This document shows, piece by piece, positions 53,339-61,394 of a stretch of DNA of 64,000 bases. Origin of the DNA: an uncultured Ruminococcus sp. (GTDB taxonomy: Bacteria; Bacillota; Clostridia; Oscillospirales; Ruminococcaceae); contig CAJTLC010000008.1 of NCBI GenBank assembly GCA_910576995.1, positions 52,681-116,680 on the forward strand, written 5' to 3'. Each line of letters begins with the position of its first letter. The first letter of the stretch is position 1. A program made the position numbers and the translations under genes. The notes below the pieces were generated by a model. It worked only from the letters and a program-made list of their open reading frames with translations, made no database searches and had not been told where the DNA came from.

Positions 53339-53662
53339 ATGGCAAATACAGCAAACATTATTCGCGTGGATTCCGCAAGACTCGAACAGTCTGCCAGCGC
53401 TTTTGAAAATCAGAAAAGAACCGTTCAGGCAAAAACCAACGCTATGATGCAGCTCGTCAATAACTTATCATGCAAGTGGCAGGGCGACGCTTCGAACGCT
53501 TACCGTGCGAAGTTCAATAAGCTTCAGTGCGATATAAACCAGATGATGAACATGATCCAGGATTATGTAAACGATCTCAGAGCAGTAGCTAAGATCTACG
53601 ATACGACTGAATCTAACAGCACAAGCAAGATCCAGCAGCTTAACGACGACGTTATAAAATAA
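53339..53662 (+). CDS. WXG100-family protein
   Basis: A 107-residue helical-hairpin protein with WQG in NNLSCKWQGDASNAYRAKF near residue 44, and a C-terminal helix ending in a possible secretion signal region (VAKIYDTTES; Y-x3-E-like pattern YDTTE). GAAAGGAAG precedes the start MANTANIIRV. Second WXG100 protein of the cluster, different in sequence from the first. Confidence 0.88.
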   Translation: MANTANIIRVDSARLEQSASAFENQKRTVQAKTNAMMQLVNNLSCKWQGDASNAYRAKFNKLQCDINQMMNMIQDYVNDLRAVAKIYDTTESNSTSKIQQLNDDVIK

Positions 53663-53731
53663 TTTTTCGTCAAAACGCACGGTATGCCATAAACGCATAG
53701 CCGTGCGGCAATGCGGAAAGGAGAAAATTTT

Positions 53732-54106
53732 ATGTATAAGCTTAATAATAACAGACTTCTTAGCGAAAGCGAAATTCTCGATAAAAAAGCAGCCGATCTC
53801 GAAAGCTGTCTGAAGCGTCTCGACGTTATAGAATCCAAGCTTTCCCAGCTTGACGACGAAGATCATCTCAGAAGAATGGCGGCTCATATTCGCAGGAAAA
53901 TTATCGAGCAGCAGCATATAACGAAAAAATTCAGCCACGTTTTCTCCTCCGCAGCCAATACCGCCGCCGACAGCGACCGCCGTTCACTTATGCGCTGCAC
54001 AGGAGAAGGAGAATTGCAGACTGCGCTTATTTCGGAACTCATGAATAACAGCGATACGGATATCGATCCTACTGCGCTGCCGATAAATATTTCGGTAAAA
54101 GAATAA
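53732..54106 (+). CDS. Unknown helical protein in WXG100 cluster
   Basis: A 124-residue protein rich in helix-forming residues, opening MYKLNNNRLLSESEILDKKA, with a predicted coiled coil at about 18-75 and a Ser/Thr/Asp-rich tail. No WXG is present. AAAGGAGAA precedes the ATG. By its place between WXG100-like genes (16 bp before the next) it may be a chaperone or partner of the WXG100 proteins. I do not recognise the family. Confidence 0.65.
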   Translation: MYKLNNNRLLSESEILDKKAADLESCLKRLDVIESKLSQLDDEDHLRRMAAHIRRKIIEQQHITKKFSHVFSSAANTAADSDRRSLMRCTGEGELQTALISELMNNSDTDIDPTALPINISVKE

Positions 54107-54121
54107 GAAAGGAGCGTATAA

Positions 54122-54430
54122 ATGGGTAATTTTAAATATAACGTCGGCACTGCTGACGAATGTATGAAGCTGATGGACGAACTTATTTATGAATATAACG
54201 CGATATGCAGCGAGACCTATAATTCCGTCAGATCGGCGGTAAATTCATGGAAGGGCGATACCTCTTCGCTCATACTTGAAAAAAGCGACGCTTTCTCGCG
54301 CCGTATGAACCTTACAAAAATGGAAATAAACGCTATGAGGGATAAAATTTCCTCCTCCTCAGGCGCTGTAAGATCACTTGAACATACGGTCAATACGGTA
54401 TTCGGAAACGAAAGCAGCGGTGCTGAATAA
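54122..54430 (+). CDS. WXG100-like protein
   Basis: A 102-residue protein with two helices around NSWKGDTSSLILEKSDAF near residue 43, where WKG takes the place of the WXG turn. Like the two earlier genes it fits the WXG100 size and fold. Its stop codon overlaps the start of the FHA gene (TAATGG), so they are translationally coupled. Confidence 0.78.
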   Translation: MGNFKYNVGTADECMKLMDELIYEYNAICSETYNSVRSAVNSWKGDTSSLILEKSDAFSRRMNLTKMEINAMRDKISSSSGAVRSLEHTVNTVFGNESSGAE

Positions 54431-54993
54431 TGGATTCCACTATTATCATTATATGTCTTATCGTACTTCTTCTTATAATAGCAGTCCTGCTTGCAGCAAT
54501 AATACTTACACGCTCTTCTTCCGTTCCTAAATACCGCAAAAAGAATGTGGATTTCGACGGAGGCGCGGATATAAGCAGCGGTCATATCGTTTCATCTTCA
54601 AATCAGCTTCAGCTTACCAATAAGATAAAGGGAACTATCCTAATCTCCGTAGACGGCGAGATAGAGGGCATAAACAACGCCCCAAACAGCTTTTTTGTAA
54701 CAATAAGGCGAGTGGAGGACGGCGCAGTGTTTAACACAAATATTGCCGACAGAGTTATACTCGGCAGATACCAAACGCCCGTACCGCACGGAGTTTGCTG
54801 CGTTTCAGCAAACCGCGACGTATCGAAATTCCATTGCTGTCTCCGCCGCAGGGAAGACGGTGCGGTTATGATAAGCGATAATAATTCCACCAATCACACC
54901 TACGTCAACGGTCATCGCATAGAAGCCGATACCGTTCTTAATCGCGGCGATGTAATTCGTCTCGGTTCAAAATGCGAACTGCAAATGTTATAA
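54430..54993 (+). CDS. Membrane-anchored FHA-domain protein
   Basis: A 187-residue protein with one N-terminal membrane segment (IIIICLIVLLLIIAVLLAAI) and a C-terminal FHA domain (about 90-187): VILGR, DVSKFHC, NNSTNHTYVNG and GDVIRLG match the conserved FHA residues that bind phosphothreonine. In type VII systems FHA domains often sit in EssC or in partner proteins, which fits the WXG100 genes before it. The FHA domain is on the cytosolic or outer side depending on topology; positive residues after the helix suggest the cytosol. Confidence 0.88.
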   Translation: MDSTIIIICLIVLLLIIAVLLAAIILTRSSSVPKYRKKNVDFDGGADISSGHIVSSSNQLQLTNKIKGTILISVDGEIEGINNAPNSFFVTIRRVEDGAVFNTNIADRVILGRYQTPVPHGVCCVSANRDVSKFHCCLRRREDGAVMISDNNSTNHTYVNGHRIEADTVLNRGDVIRLGSKCELQML

Positions 54994-55003
54994 AAACCAG
55001 TCC

Positions 55004-55033
55004 ACCCCCGATTTCATAGCAAGAATCGGGGGT
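55004..55033 (+). terminator. Terminator after the FHA gene
   Basis: ACCCCCGATT pairs with AATCGGGGGT; TAAATTTTAG follows, a weak T-tract, 10 bp after the FHA stop. Confidence 0.6.
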
Positions 55034-55041
55034 TAAATTTT

Positions 55042-55090
55042 AGCTCTTGCGTTCATAGGTTCAGCACACGTCTTTTCGGCAAATTTGTAT
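55042..55090. repeat. Fragment of the inverted-repeat element
   Basis: End AGCTCTTGCGTTCATAGG and arm CACACGTCTTTTCGGCAAAT; the other half is missing. Confidence 0.5.
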
Positions 55091-55118
55091 GCTGCACTTC
55101 GTCAAAAACTAAAATATA

Positions 55119-55148
55119 GGCGTGCCAATTTAATTGGCGCGCCTTTTT
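55119..55148 (+). terminator. Hairpin with T-tract
   Basis: GGCGTGCCAATT pairs with AATTGGCGCGCC (one wobble), followed by TTTTT; next to the left inverted repeat of the recombinase unit. Confidence 0.7.
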
Positions 55149-55164
55149 CGTCAATTCCGCCCAT
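55146..55164. repeat. Left 19-bp inverted repeat flanking the tyrosine recombinase
   Basis: TTTCGTCAATTCCGCCCAT; its exact reverse complement is at 56510-56528, so the two bracket the recombinase gene. Confidence 0.9.
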
Positions 55165-55243
55165 ATATCAAATTAGCGTGATATATTGCCGAAAAACCGC
55201 ACTAACATCATACTTTGACTACAAAAATTTGACGGCTTAAAAA

Positions 55244-56344
55244 TTAAGCGGTAAGAGAAAGTCGGCTTACATAATCTTTCTTGATCTGCATCGAGGGATG
55301 GCAGTATCTGTTCAGAGTTATAGCAGCGTCCGCATGACCGAGCAGCTCGCTTAGTGTCTTGGGATCAAAGCCTTTTTCAATGCAAACTGTTGCGTAAGTG
55401 TGCCTGAGAAGATGAAAATTAACATTTCTGATTCCGCATAATTTCAGAATAGCCTTGAAGCGATTCTGCATAGTTCTTGGTTCAGTCGGCTTGCTTTTTC
55501 CTGTGATTATATAAAAGTCACTGCAGTTTCTATAGTTTCTTAAAATATCCAAAACAAATGCAGGAATCGGAACAGTGCGGACGGAAGATTTACTTTTTGG
55601 AGTCCCGATAACTACCTGTGACTTGCCATTCTTGCTGACGCGCTGAACAGTTCTTTTCACAAACAAAACAGCGTTGTTGAAGTCAATATCCTCCCATTTC
55701 AAGCCGCAGAGTTCGCCAACACGCAAGCCCGTAAAAAGACAGAGCAGAATAGCAATATTGGTTTTATTTTTATTGTTTATCAGATAATTTTCAAGTCTTT
55801 TTCTTTCGGCAGAAGTTAAAATATCCGTCTGCTTTTTCTCAATTTTCGGCATTGTAAAATGAGTTTCCTTGATGCCGAATTCCCTTGACGCATAGTTTTC
55901 AATACTGCGGTATACCGTCATAATATCACGAACGGATTTTGCAGAAAGACCGCCTTTTCCATTAAGTCTGCCGTTTGTCAGCTTGAAATTTATAAAATCA
56001 TTTAGCTTGCCTGTTGTCAGATTCATCATCAGTTCTCCGCCTAAAATCGGCAAAATATGCTTATTAACAATATTCACATAATTTGCATAACTCGATTCTT
56101 TAACACGAAGTTTTGCCGCTGAAAGCCATTGCTCCACAGCCTCTTGAACAGTAAGTTTTATTGCAGAAACAGGCTGATTCCGCCTGATCAGATACACTTC
56201 AGACATTTTCTCCTTAACTTCGGAAAGCGTTCTTGCATACACGGATTTATACTTAATTTTTCCGTTTTCCTGATAGCCAATCGGTACACGTCCCTCGAAT
56301 CGTCCGTCCCTGCGCTTATAAATATTACTTCCTCTTTTAGCCAT
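55244..56344 (-). CDS. Tyrosine recombinase (phage/ICE-type integrase)
   Basis: A 366-residue tyrosine recombinase: an N-terminal arm-binding part (GSNIYKRRDGRFEGRVPIGY), a core-binding SAM-like domain (about 65-160), and a catalytic domain with Arg in LFTGLRVGELCGLKW, HLLRHTYAT, LGHADAAITLNRYCH with His/Arg and the nucleophile Tyr. All catalytic residues seem present, so the enzyme looks active. It is bounded by perfect 19-bp inverted repeats and lies beside an AT-rich locus. No excisionase and no tRNA attachment site are seen. CGGAGG precedes the start. Confidence 0.93.
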   Translation of the reverse strand: MAKRGSNIYKRRDGRFEGRVPIGYQENGKIKYKSVYARTLSEVKEKMSEVYLIRRNQPVSAIKLTVQEAVEQWLSAAKLRVKESSYANYVNIVNKHILPILGGELMMNLTTGKLNDFINFKLTNGRLNGKGGLSAKSVRDIMTVYRSIENYASREFGIKETHFTMPKIEKKQTDILTSAERKRLENYLINNKNKTNIAILLCLFTGLRVGELCGLKWEDIDFNNAVLFVKRTVQRVSKNGKSQVVIGTPKSKSSVRTVPIPAFVLDILRNYRNCSDFYIITGKSKPTEPRTMQNRFKAILKLCGIRNVNFHLLRHTYATVCIEKGFDPKTLSELLGHADAAITLNRYCHPSMQIKKDYVSRLSLTA

Positions 56345-56437
56345 AAAAATCCTCCGCTCCGACTGAAATATGACGGTTTAACACCTTAAAATTTGCGTTA
56401 AAATTTCATTTTCAGTACAAATTTTTTCAAAAAAGTC

Positions 56438-56465
56438 TTTACTTTTACAAAATTTATGATATAAT
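56438..56465 (+). promoter_or_regulatory. Outward promoter inside the inverted-repeat unit
   Basis: TTTACT, 16-bp spacer, TATAAT, pointing right, out of the unit toward the sigma-factor gene. Inversion between the 19-bp repeats would turn it to face left. Confidence 0.5.
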
Positions 56466-56509
56466 ATTATTAAATCCACTGCAAATCCGCCCTGAAAACC
56501 ACCTCGCTA

Positions 56510-56528
56510 ATGGGCGGAATTGACGAAA
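56510..56528. repeat. Right 19-bp inverted repeat flanking the tyrosine recombinase
   Basis: ATGGGCGGAATTGACGAAA, the exact reverse complement of 55146-55164. Its GGGCGG also pairs with CCGCCC at 56488-56493, giving a local hairpin. Confidence 0.9.
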
Positions 56529-56581
56529 GGATTATTTAATATTTCCTATTCTATTATATCACAAAAAAACTTGTAATACAG

Positions 56582-56611
56582 TTGACTTTTATGTTTTTTT
56601 TATGCTATAAT
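56582..56611 (+). promoter_or_regulatory. Promoter of the 56643 sigma gene
   Basis: TTGACT, 18-bp spacer, TATAAT, about 30 bp before the start codon. Confidence 0.75.
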
Positions 56612-56644
56612 TGTCAAAAAAACTATGATGAGGTGTTGACAATT
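56609..56644 (+). promoter_or_regulatory. Hairpin that would mask the sigma gene start
   Basis: AATTGTCAA (56609-56617) pairs with TTGACAATT (56636-56644); the right arm covers the TTG start codon and the loop holds the GAGGTG ribosome site. It could be an operator or slow translation. Confidence 0.5.
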
Positions 56645-57125
56645 GATAGATAAAGAAACTTGTGGAATATTATTTCAGAAATATCATAATAATGTTTATA
56701 ATTACTGCTTGAAATATCTGAAAAATTCCCATGCCGCTGAAGACTGTACGCAGGAAGTTTTTATGATAATGCTGAAAAAGAAAAATAAAATAGTTTTAAC
56801 GAAGAATCTTCTATCATGGCTGTATGAAACTTCCAAAAGAGTATGTAAAAAATATCTAAGCAAAAATTCAATTAAATTTGCTGATATTGACGATTACGCC
56901 GAAACGCTCTACGATAATAACGTTTCTATTGAAAAAACTTTGTCAGATGAAATCTATGAATTCCTTAATAAGAAAGACGCCGACCTGCTTTTTGAATACA
57001 TAAACGCTGACAGCGCTCAAAAGCAAAAAATGGCTGAACGTATGGGAATTACAACTAATGCACTATGCAAACGTATTATCAGAATAAAGTGTAAAATTAA
57101 GGAGTATTTAACAGATGACATTTGA
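56643..57125 (+). CDS. ECF-type RNA polymerase sigma factor
   Basis: A 160-residue ECF-like sigma factor. Region 2 is LFQKYHNNVYNYCLKYLKNS with AAEDCTQEVFMIMLKKK and LSWLYETSKRVCKKYL; region 4 (about 115-160) is AERMGITTNALCKRIIRIKC. The start is TTG with GAGGTG 8 bp upstream; no better start is available. The next gene, 96 bp on, encodes a membrane anti-sigma-like protein. Codon use is AT-rich compared with the first half of the window. Confidence 0.85.
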   Translation: MIDKETCGILFQKYHNNVYNYCLKYLKNSHAAEDCTQEVFMIMLKKKNKIVLTKNLLSWLYETSKRVCKKYLSKNSIKFADIDDYAETLYDNNVSIEKTLSDEIYEFLNKKDADLLFEYINADSAQKQKMAERMGITTNALCKRIIRIKCKIKEYLTDDI

Positions 57126-57221
57126 TGACAAACAACTTATTTGTGCAAATATACAAACTTTAATATTTTACGTCACTTTTACCATGAAATCGAGAATTAC
57201 TATATAGGGAGGAAAATTAAT

Positions 57222-58031
57222 ATGAATAAAGAAAAACTTGAAAGGATATTATCCGATTTGGATATGGAGATCCTGACTAATCTGAAAAAAGATCTTGCAG
57301 AAGAAATGAGTAAACCGATCAATGAACGTGATGAAAATTTGATTTCTGAACTTGAAGATATGATTTCTCAAACCGAAGACGAGATCATCAGTGCAAGCAA
57401 AAAACGTTCCTTGAAATCAGTTATGAAAATGCTTGATGAATATGAAGCGCCTAAATATATCAAACTTTACAAGCGCCTTTCTGTTGTTGCAGCTTGTTTT
57501 TTGGTCGTGTTGGGAATAAATACAGTTTCAATGAAAACTTTTGGACAGAATATGTTTTCAGCTACTTATCAGCTTACTAAAGGCGGAATCACCATATCGG
57601 TAGAAGAATCTGAAAGTAATGGTGATATGGTCGTTTCTGAGAGCGATCCCTATGGCATGAAAGCTAAATGTGCTGAATACGGCTTCTTTCCTTATACTCC
57701 TTCTTATATTCCTGACGGATTTGTTTTGGACGATATTAGCGTTGAAAGTAATGAATATGCTGACTCAATAATTTTCTTTTACAAAAAAGATGACATAATA
57801 TTAGATTTCTTTTATACGAATTATAAAACAAATGATGAAATATCCCCAATCGGAATTCCCACTGACACGTATAATGTTACGGAAGAACAGATAAACGGAC
57901 GCACAACGTATATTCTTAAAGAAGACAGACAATTTACTGCTAATTTTATCGAAAAAGGAATCAAATATACAATTTTTGCAGAGGGATTGGATTATGATGA
58001 ATGCGACAGGATTTTATATAGTTTGTCGTAA
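57222..58031 (+). CDS. DUF4367 membrane protein, candidate anti-sigma factor
   Basis: A 269-residue protein with a cytosolic helical part (1-80, NKEKLERILSDLDMEILTNL), one membrane segment at about 86-105 (LSVVAACFLVVLGINTVSM) and an outer domain of the DUF4367 type: YTPSYIPDGFVLDDI, INGRTTYILKED and ending DYDECDRILYSL. DUF4367 is common in membrane regulators next to ECF sigma factors. GGGAGG lies 8 bp before the ATG. Confidence 0.82.
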   Translation: MNKEKLERILSDLDMEILTNLKKDLAEEMSKPINERDENLISELEDMISQTEDEIISASKKRSLKSVMKMLDEYEAPKYIKLYKRLSVVAACFLVVLGINTVSMKTFGQNMFSATYQLTKGGITISVEESESNGDMVVSESDPYGMKAKCAEYGFFPYTPSYIPDGFVLDDISVESNEYADSIIFFYKKDDIILDFFYTNYKTNDEISPIGIPTDTYNVTEEQINGRTTYILKEDRQFTANFIEKGIKYTIFAEGLDYDECDRILYSLS

Positions 58032-58164
58032 AACCAATCGAAATTATCATTAAAACTGTGAATGTATACAAACTTGTTTTATTTGAGGCACTTTTGGAAT
58101 GTTTTTAGGCATTATTGTATATATGGGAAAATATTGGGGTAAAAATCTTAGGAGGTATAAATCA

Positions 58165-58638
58165 ATGAAAAACAAAATTCTTTCGGTAATAATTTCTGGA
58201 TTGTTACTTGCAGTAACGCCGGTTCAGTTTTGCACAAATGCTGCGGAGTATGGTAACGCAAATATTTCCGCAGTTAACAGCGAAGCAAGTGTATATGCTG
58301 CGGGGCTGATTGCAAGTTATTCACTTTCATGTTCAGGAGGTTCCAAAACCGTTTACATAAACGCAGAAGTGTATGGAACTGCTAAAATGGCTAAAATCGG
58401 CTTCAAGAACATTAAAATTCAAAGAAGCTCTGATAAGAATAGCTGGATAACAGAAAAAACTCTGTCTGATCAGGTTTCTGAAAACGCTGCTCAAAAGCTA
58501 TTATCAAGATATTCCGTTTCAGTTAAAGGCGGTTATTATTATCGAGTGGTATTGGATAACTATGCCAAAGAAGACGCCTTTTGGTTCCCCGACGAGCAGA
58601 CTGTAACTGCTACATCTAACTCGGTTTGGATTCCTTGA
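58165..58638 (+). CDS. Small secreted protein of unknown function
   Basis: A 157-residue protein with a signal peptide (MKNKILSVIISGLLLAVTPV, cleavage near NAAE) and a beta-rich mature part of about 125 residues (SLSCSGGSKTVYINAEVYGT, KGGYYYRVVLDNYAKEDAFW). I do not recognise it. AGGAGG lies 11 bp before the start. It follows the sigma/anti-sigma pair and may be a target of that sigma factor. A repeat element lies 51 bp after its stop. Confidence 0.7.
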   Translation: MKNKILSVIISGLLLAVTPVQFCTNAAEYGNANISAVNSEASVYAAGLIASYSLSCSGGSKTVYINAEVYGTAKMAKIGFKNIKIQRSSDKNSWITEKTLSDQVSENAAQKLLSRYSVSVKGGYYYRVVLDNYAKEDAFWFPDEQTVTATSNSVWIP

Positions 58639-58689
58639 TTGCTTCATACTCGCAGAAATTTACTCAATCGAAATGAAAGATGCGATTTA

Positions 58690-58852
58690 AGAGCTTGTGT
58701 TCATAGATAATGTGCGCGTATTTTCGAGCATAATTTTCATGCTGGCAAGGAAAAAGTTCGCAGGAATACTGTCGTATTTCAAGGACTTTCAACGTAGTCC
58801 GACATGAAAGTTTGCCAAAAATATGTGTGCAGAATCTATGAACACAAGCTCT
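58690..58852. repeat. Inverted-repeat element, full length (163 bp)
   Basis: Ends AGAGCTTGTGTTCATAGAT and ATCTATGAACACAAGCTCT pair over 19 bp; arms GCGTATTTTCGAGCATAATT and GCCAAAAATATGTG; inner stems AAAGTTC/GGACTTT (one wobble) and AATAC-TGTC-GTATT. Same ends and orientation as 63786-63914. Confidence 0.9.
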
Positions 58853-58978
58853 GAATCCGGAAATTATGGTCAGGCTTTTGCACGCTTAAAGATGTGGGCT
58901 GCGAATTCTAAGAGTTCAGGCTCAATAAGCGGCGCATGGAGTCCAGATTGCAGCGGCAGTTATCCGGTCGCAAATTAG
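58853..58978 (+). pseudogene. 3' remnant of a protein gene
   Basis: Directly after the repeat an open frame encodes GNYGQAFARLKMWAANSKSS and then GSISGAWSPDCSGSYPVAN before a TAG. It has no start or ribosome site, so it is the tail of a gene whose front was lost. Confidence 0.5.
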
Positions 58979-58994
58979 AGCGTATTAACCTAAA

Positions 58995-59027
58995 GGCTTT
59001 GCCGCACAAAAACTGTGCGGCAAAGCC
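58995..59027 (+). promoter_or_regulatory. Strong hairpin before the first lipoprotein gene
   Basis: GGCTTTGCCGCACA pairs perfectly with TGTGCGGCAAAGCC (14 bp, loop AAAAC) just upstream of the AAGGAG site. No T-tract follows, so a regulatory leader or RNA-stabilizing hairpin is likelier than a terminator. The rest of the 58639-59044 gap is the repeat and the remnant. Confidence 0.6.
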
Positions 59028-59044
59028 TTGCTAAGGAGAAAAAA

Positions 59045-59773
59045 ATGAAAATCAAGATCATTGCTTCTGTCTTATTATGCTGCCTGACTTTGAACTCATG
59101 TTCGTATATCGAAGCGGAAAATAAAATTAAGCAAAAAATGAAAGGCGACCCGTCTGCTGACATTCAAAACGAAGAAAGTTACATGAAAATGGAAGACAGC
59201 ATCAGGGAAGAGAAGATTCAGGACAGCATAAAAAACAAAGTCCCAATGAATGCAACCGAAGAACAGCTTCATTATCTGGGTGAAACTTTTGAACTAAATA
59301 TATACGAAAACAAGAATGAAGTAACCATAAACAATGTTGAGCTGTTTGATTCTCTTGAAGCGGCAGGCACAAGCTTGTCGGAAACGATCATATATGATAA
59401 TCATAGCGAACTTTATGATTTAAAAAGCGATTCCTTTAGTGGGGGATACAAATTTTTGGTAGCGGATATAACTGTTACAAACAAAAGCGAAGAGGGAGTT
59501 TGTGATTTAAAATATATGAATGATTTTTCATTGCAGGATTTTGCATACTCTTGGCCTGATATTATAGTATGGTTTTCTGATCATCCGAAGCCGGAGGACG
59601 ATGACGGGAAAAGCTACTTCACATATACGCTTTATTCGGGAGAAACTAAAAATGCAAAAGTGGGCTGGCTGATAGATATGGATAAATACAGTATTGACGA
59701 CTTATTTATTATAGCAGGAAGCGGAACCGAAGACGAAAATCAAGAGTATGTTTATCTAACACAAAGAGAATAA
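59045..59773 (+). CDS. Lipoprotein, tandem copy 1
   Basis: A 242-residue predicted lipoprotein (signal MKIKIIASVLLCCLTLNSC, lipobox LNSC), a charged helical linker (about 20-75) and a beta domain with VTINNVELFDSLEAAGTSLS and FLVADITVTNKSEEG, which resembles DUF4352/telokin-like surface domains. It is followed by a near-identical copy. AAGGAGAAA precedes the ATG. It probably works with the ABC exporter downstream. Confidence 0.75.
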   Translation: MKIKIIASVLLCCLTLNSCSYIEAENKIKQKMKGDPSADIQNEESYMKMEDSIREEKIQDSIKNKVPMNATEEQLHYLGETFELNIYENKNEVTINNVELFDSLEAAGTSLSETIIYDNHSELYDLKSDSFSGGYKFLVADITVTNKSEEGVCDLKYMNDFSLQDFAYSWPDIIVWFSDHPKPEDDDGKSYFTYTLYSGETKNAKVGWLIDMDKYSIDDLFIIAGSGTEDENQEYVYLTQRE

Positions 59774-59793
59774 AGCCTTGCTAAGGAGAAAAA

Positions 59794-60528
59794 ATGAAAA
59801 TCAAGATTATTGCTTCTGTCTTATTATGCTGCCTGACTTTGAACTCATGTTCGTATATCGAAGCGGAAAATAAAATTAAGCAAAAAATGAAAGGCGACCC
59901 GTCTGCTGACATTCAAAACGAAGAAAGTTATATGAAAATGGAAGACAGCATCAGGGAAGAGAAGATACAGGACAGCATAAAAAACAAAGTCCCAATGAAT
60001 GCAACCGAAGAACAGCTTCATTATCTGGGTGAAACTTTTGAACTGAATATATACGAAAACAAGAATGAAGTAACCATAAACAATTTTGAGCTGTTTGATT
60101 CTCTTGGAGCGGCAGGCACAAGCTTGTCGGAAACGATCATATTTGATACTAAAAGCGAACTTTATGATTTAAAAAGCGATTCTTTCAGCGAGGGGTACAA
60201 ATTGTTTGTAGCAGATATAACTGTTACAAACAAAAGCGAAGAGGGAGTTTTTGACTTAAAATATATATGTGATTTTCTATTAGAGGATTTTGCATACTCT
60301 AATAATGATAACTGGGTAATATGGTTTTCTGATCATCCGAAGCCGGAAGACGACCCTGACGGGAAAGGTTACTACACATATACGCTTTATTCGGGAGAAA
60401 CCAAAAATGTTAAAGTGGGCTGGCTGATAGATATGGATAAATACAGTATTGACGACTTATTTATTCAAGCAGGAAATACAATGGAATATGAAAAGATAGA
60501 ATATGTTTATCTTTCACAGGGAGAATAA
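59794..60528 (+). CDS. Lipoprotein, tandem copy 2
   Basis: A 244-residue paralogue of the gene before it. The first 90 residues are essentially identical, while the last 120 differ at many positions (for example FLVADITVTN against LFVADITVTN, then DNWVIWFSDHPKPEDDPDGK). The duplicated unit includes the ribosome site GCCTTGCTAAGGAG, so it is about 747 bp. It ends 3 bp before the ABC permease gene. Confidence 0.75.
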   Translation: MKIKIIASVLLCCLTLNSCSYIEAENKIKQKMKGDPSADIQNEESYMKMEDSIREEKIQDSIKNKVPMNATEEQLHYLGETFELNIYENKNEVTINNFELFDSLGAAGTSLSETIIFDTKSELYDLKSDSFSEGYKLFVADITVTNKSEEGVFDLKYICDFLLEDFAYSNNDNWVIWFSDHPKPEDDPDGKGYYTYTLYSGETKNVKVGWLIDMDKYSIDDLFIQAGNTMEYEKIEYVYLSQGE

Positions 60529-60530
60529 AA

Positions 60531-61394
60531 ATGAAAAACCTATTATATATCGAGTTAAGGAAATCGCTGAAAAATAAGTTTTTTATCTTTTCTGTGGCGT
60601 TTGGATTTGTGATTTCATTTTTCAGCTTTCTATATAATTTCGAGTTATATAGAAACGAAATGGAGGAGATCATTTTATTTGCAGCCGAATTTGAAAGAGA
60701 ATATAATCCTCATTTAGGAATTAGTACATTATATAATTCCTGGGTAGGCGGAGAAGCTTCTACGCTGGGATCGACGGTTTTCTTTTTTATTTTCCCGCTT
60801 TTAATCGCTATTCCTTATGGATGGTCATATTGTTCGGAAATGAAAAGCGGTTATGTAAAAAATGTTGTTATACGCAGCGGAAGAATGAAATATTTTTTAT
60901 CAAAATATATTGCAACGTTTATTTCAGGCGGACTTGCCATGATGATACCGCTGATCATGAATTTGCTGCTTACTGCGTCTTTTATTCCCGCATATAAGCC
61001 TGATGTGAGATATATGCAGTATTATGGCATTTTCTCGAATACATTTATGTCCGAAATCTTTTATCAGCATCCTAATTTGTATGTATTTATATATTTGCTG
61101 ATAGATTTCTTTTTTTGCGGTCTTATTGCTTGCTTGAGCTGTACTGCTGCAAATATTATTAAAAGCAAAGTTGTGGCTATACTTAGCCCGTTTGGAGCGC
61201 TTCTTGCACTCAACTATATAGCTGATATTTATAGGCATGATCATAATATGGAGATAAGTCCCATGAATTTTTTAAGACCGTGTCCTGTTTCAGATTCAAC
61301 TACATGGATCGTAATTTTAATCGAGATCGTTGCCTTGATTCTTATAACATTGCTGCCAATGATAATAAGAGGTAAAAAGCATGAAATTTATTAA
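60531..61394 (+). CDS. ABC-2 type transporter permease
   Basis: A 287-residue membrane protein with six hydrophobic segments: one near the N-terminus (20-40), a large outer loop to about 75, then five more. The pattern SKYIATFISGGLAMMIPLIM fits ABC-2 permeases. The gene overlaps the next permease by 14 bp, and the ATPase follows, so three genes form one exporter. Confidence 0.85.
   Translation: MKNLLYIELRKSLKNKFFIFSVAFGFVISFFSFLYNFELYRNEMEEIILFAAEFEREYNPHLGISTLYNSWVGGEASTLGSTVFFFIFPLLIAIPYGWSYCSEMKSGYVKNVVIRSGRMKYFLSKYIATFISGGLAMMIPLIMNLLLTASFIPAYKPDVRYMQYYGIFSNTFMSEIFYQHPNLYVFIYLLIDFFFCGLIACLSCTAANIIKSKVVAILSPFGALLALNYIADIYRHDHNMEISPMNFLRPCPVSDSTTWIVILIEIVALILITLLPMIIRGKKHEIY

Noticed and set aside
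55244..56344. Recombinase as the end of a large integrative element covering 56.6-63.4 kb
   Set aside because: No matching direct attachment repeats or conjugation genes were found; the only exact repeats are the inverted pair around the recombinase itself.
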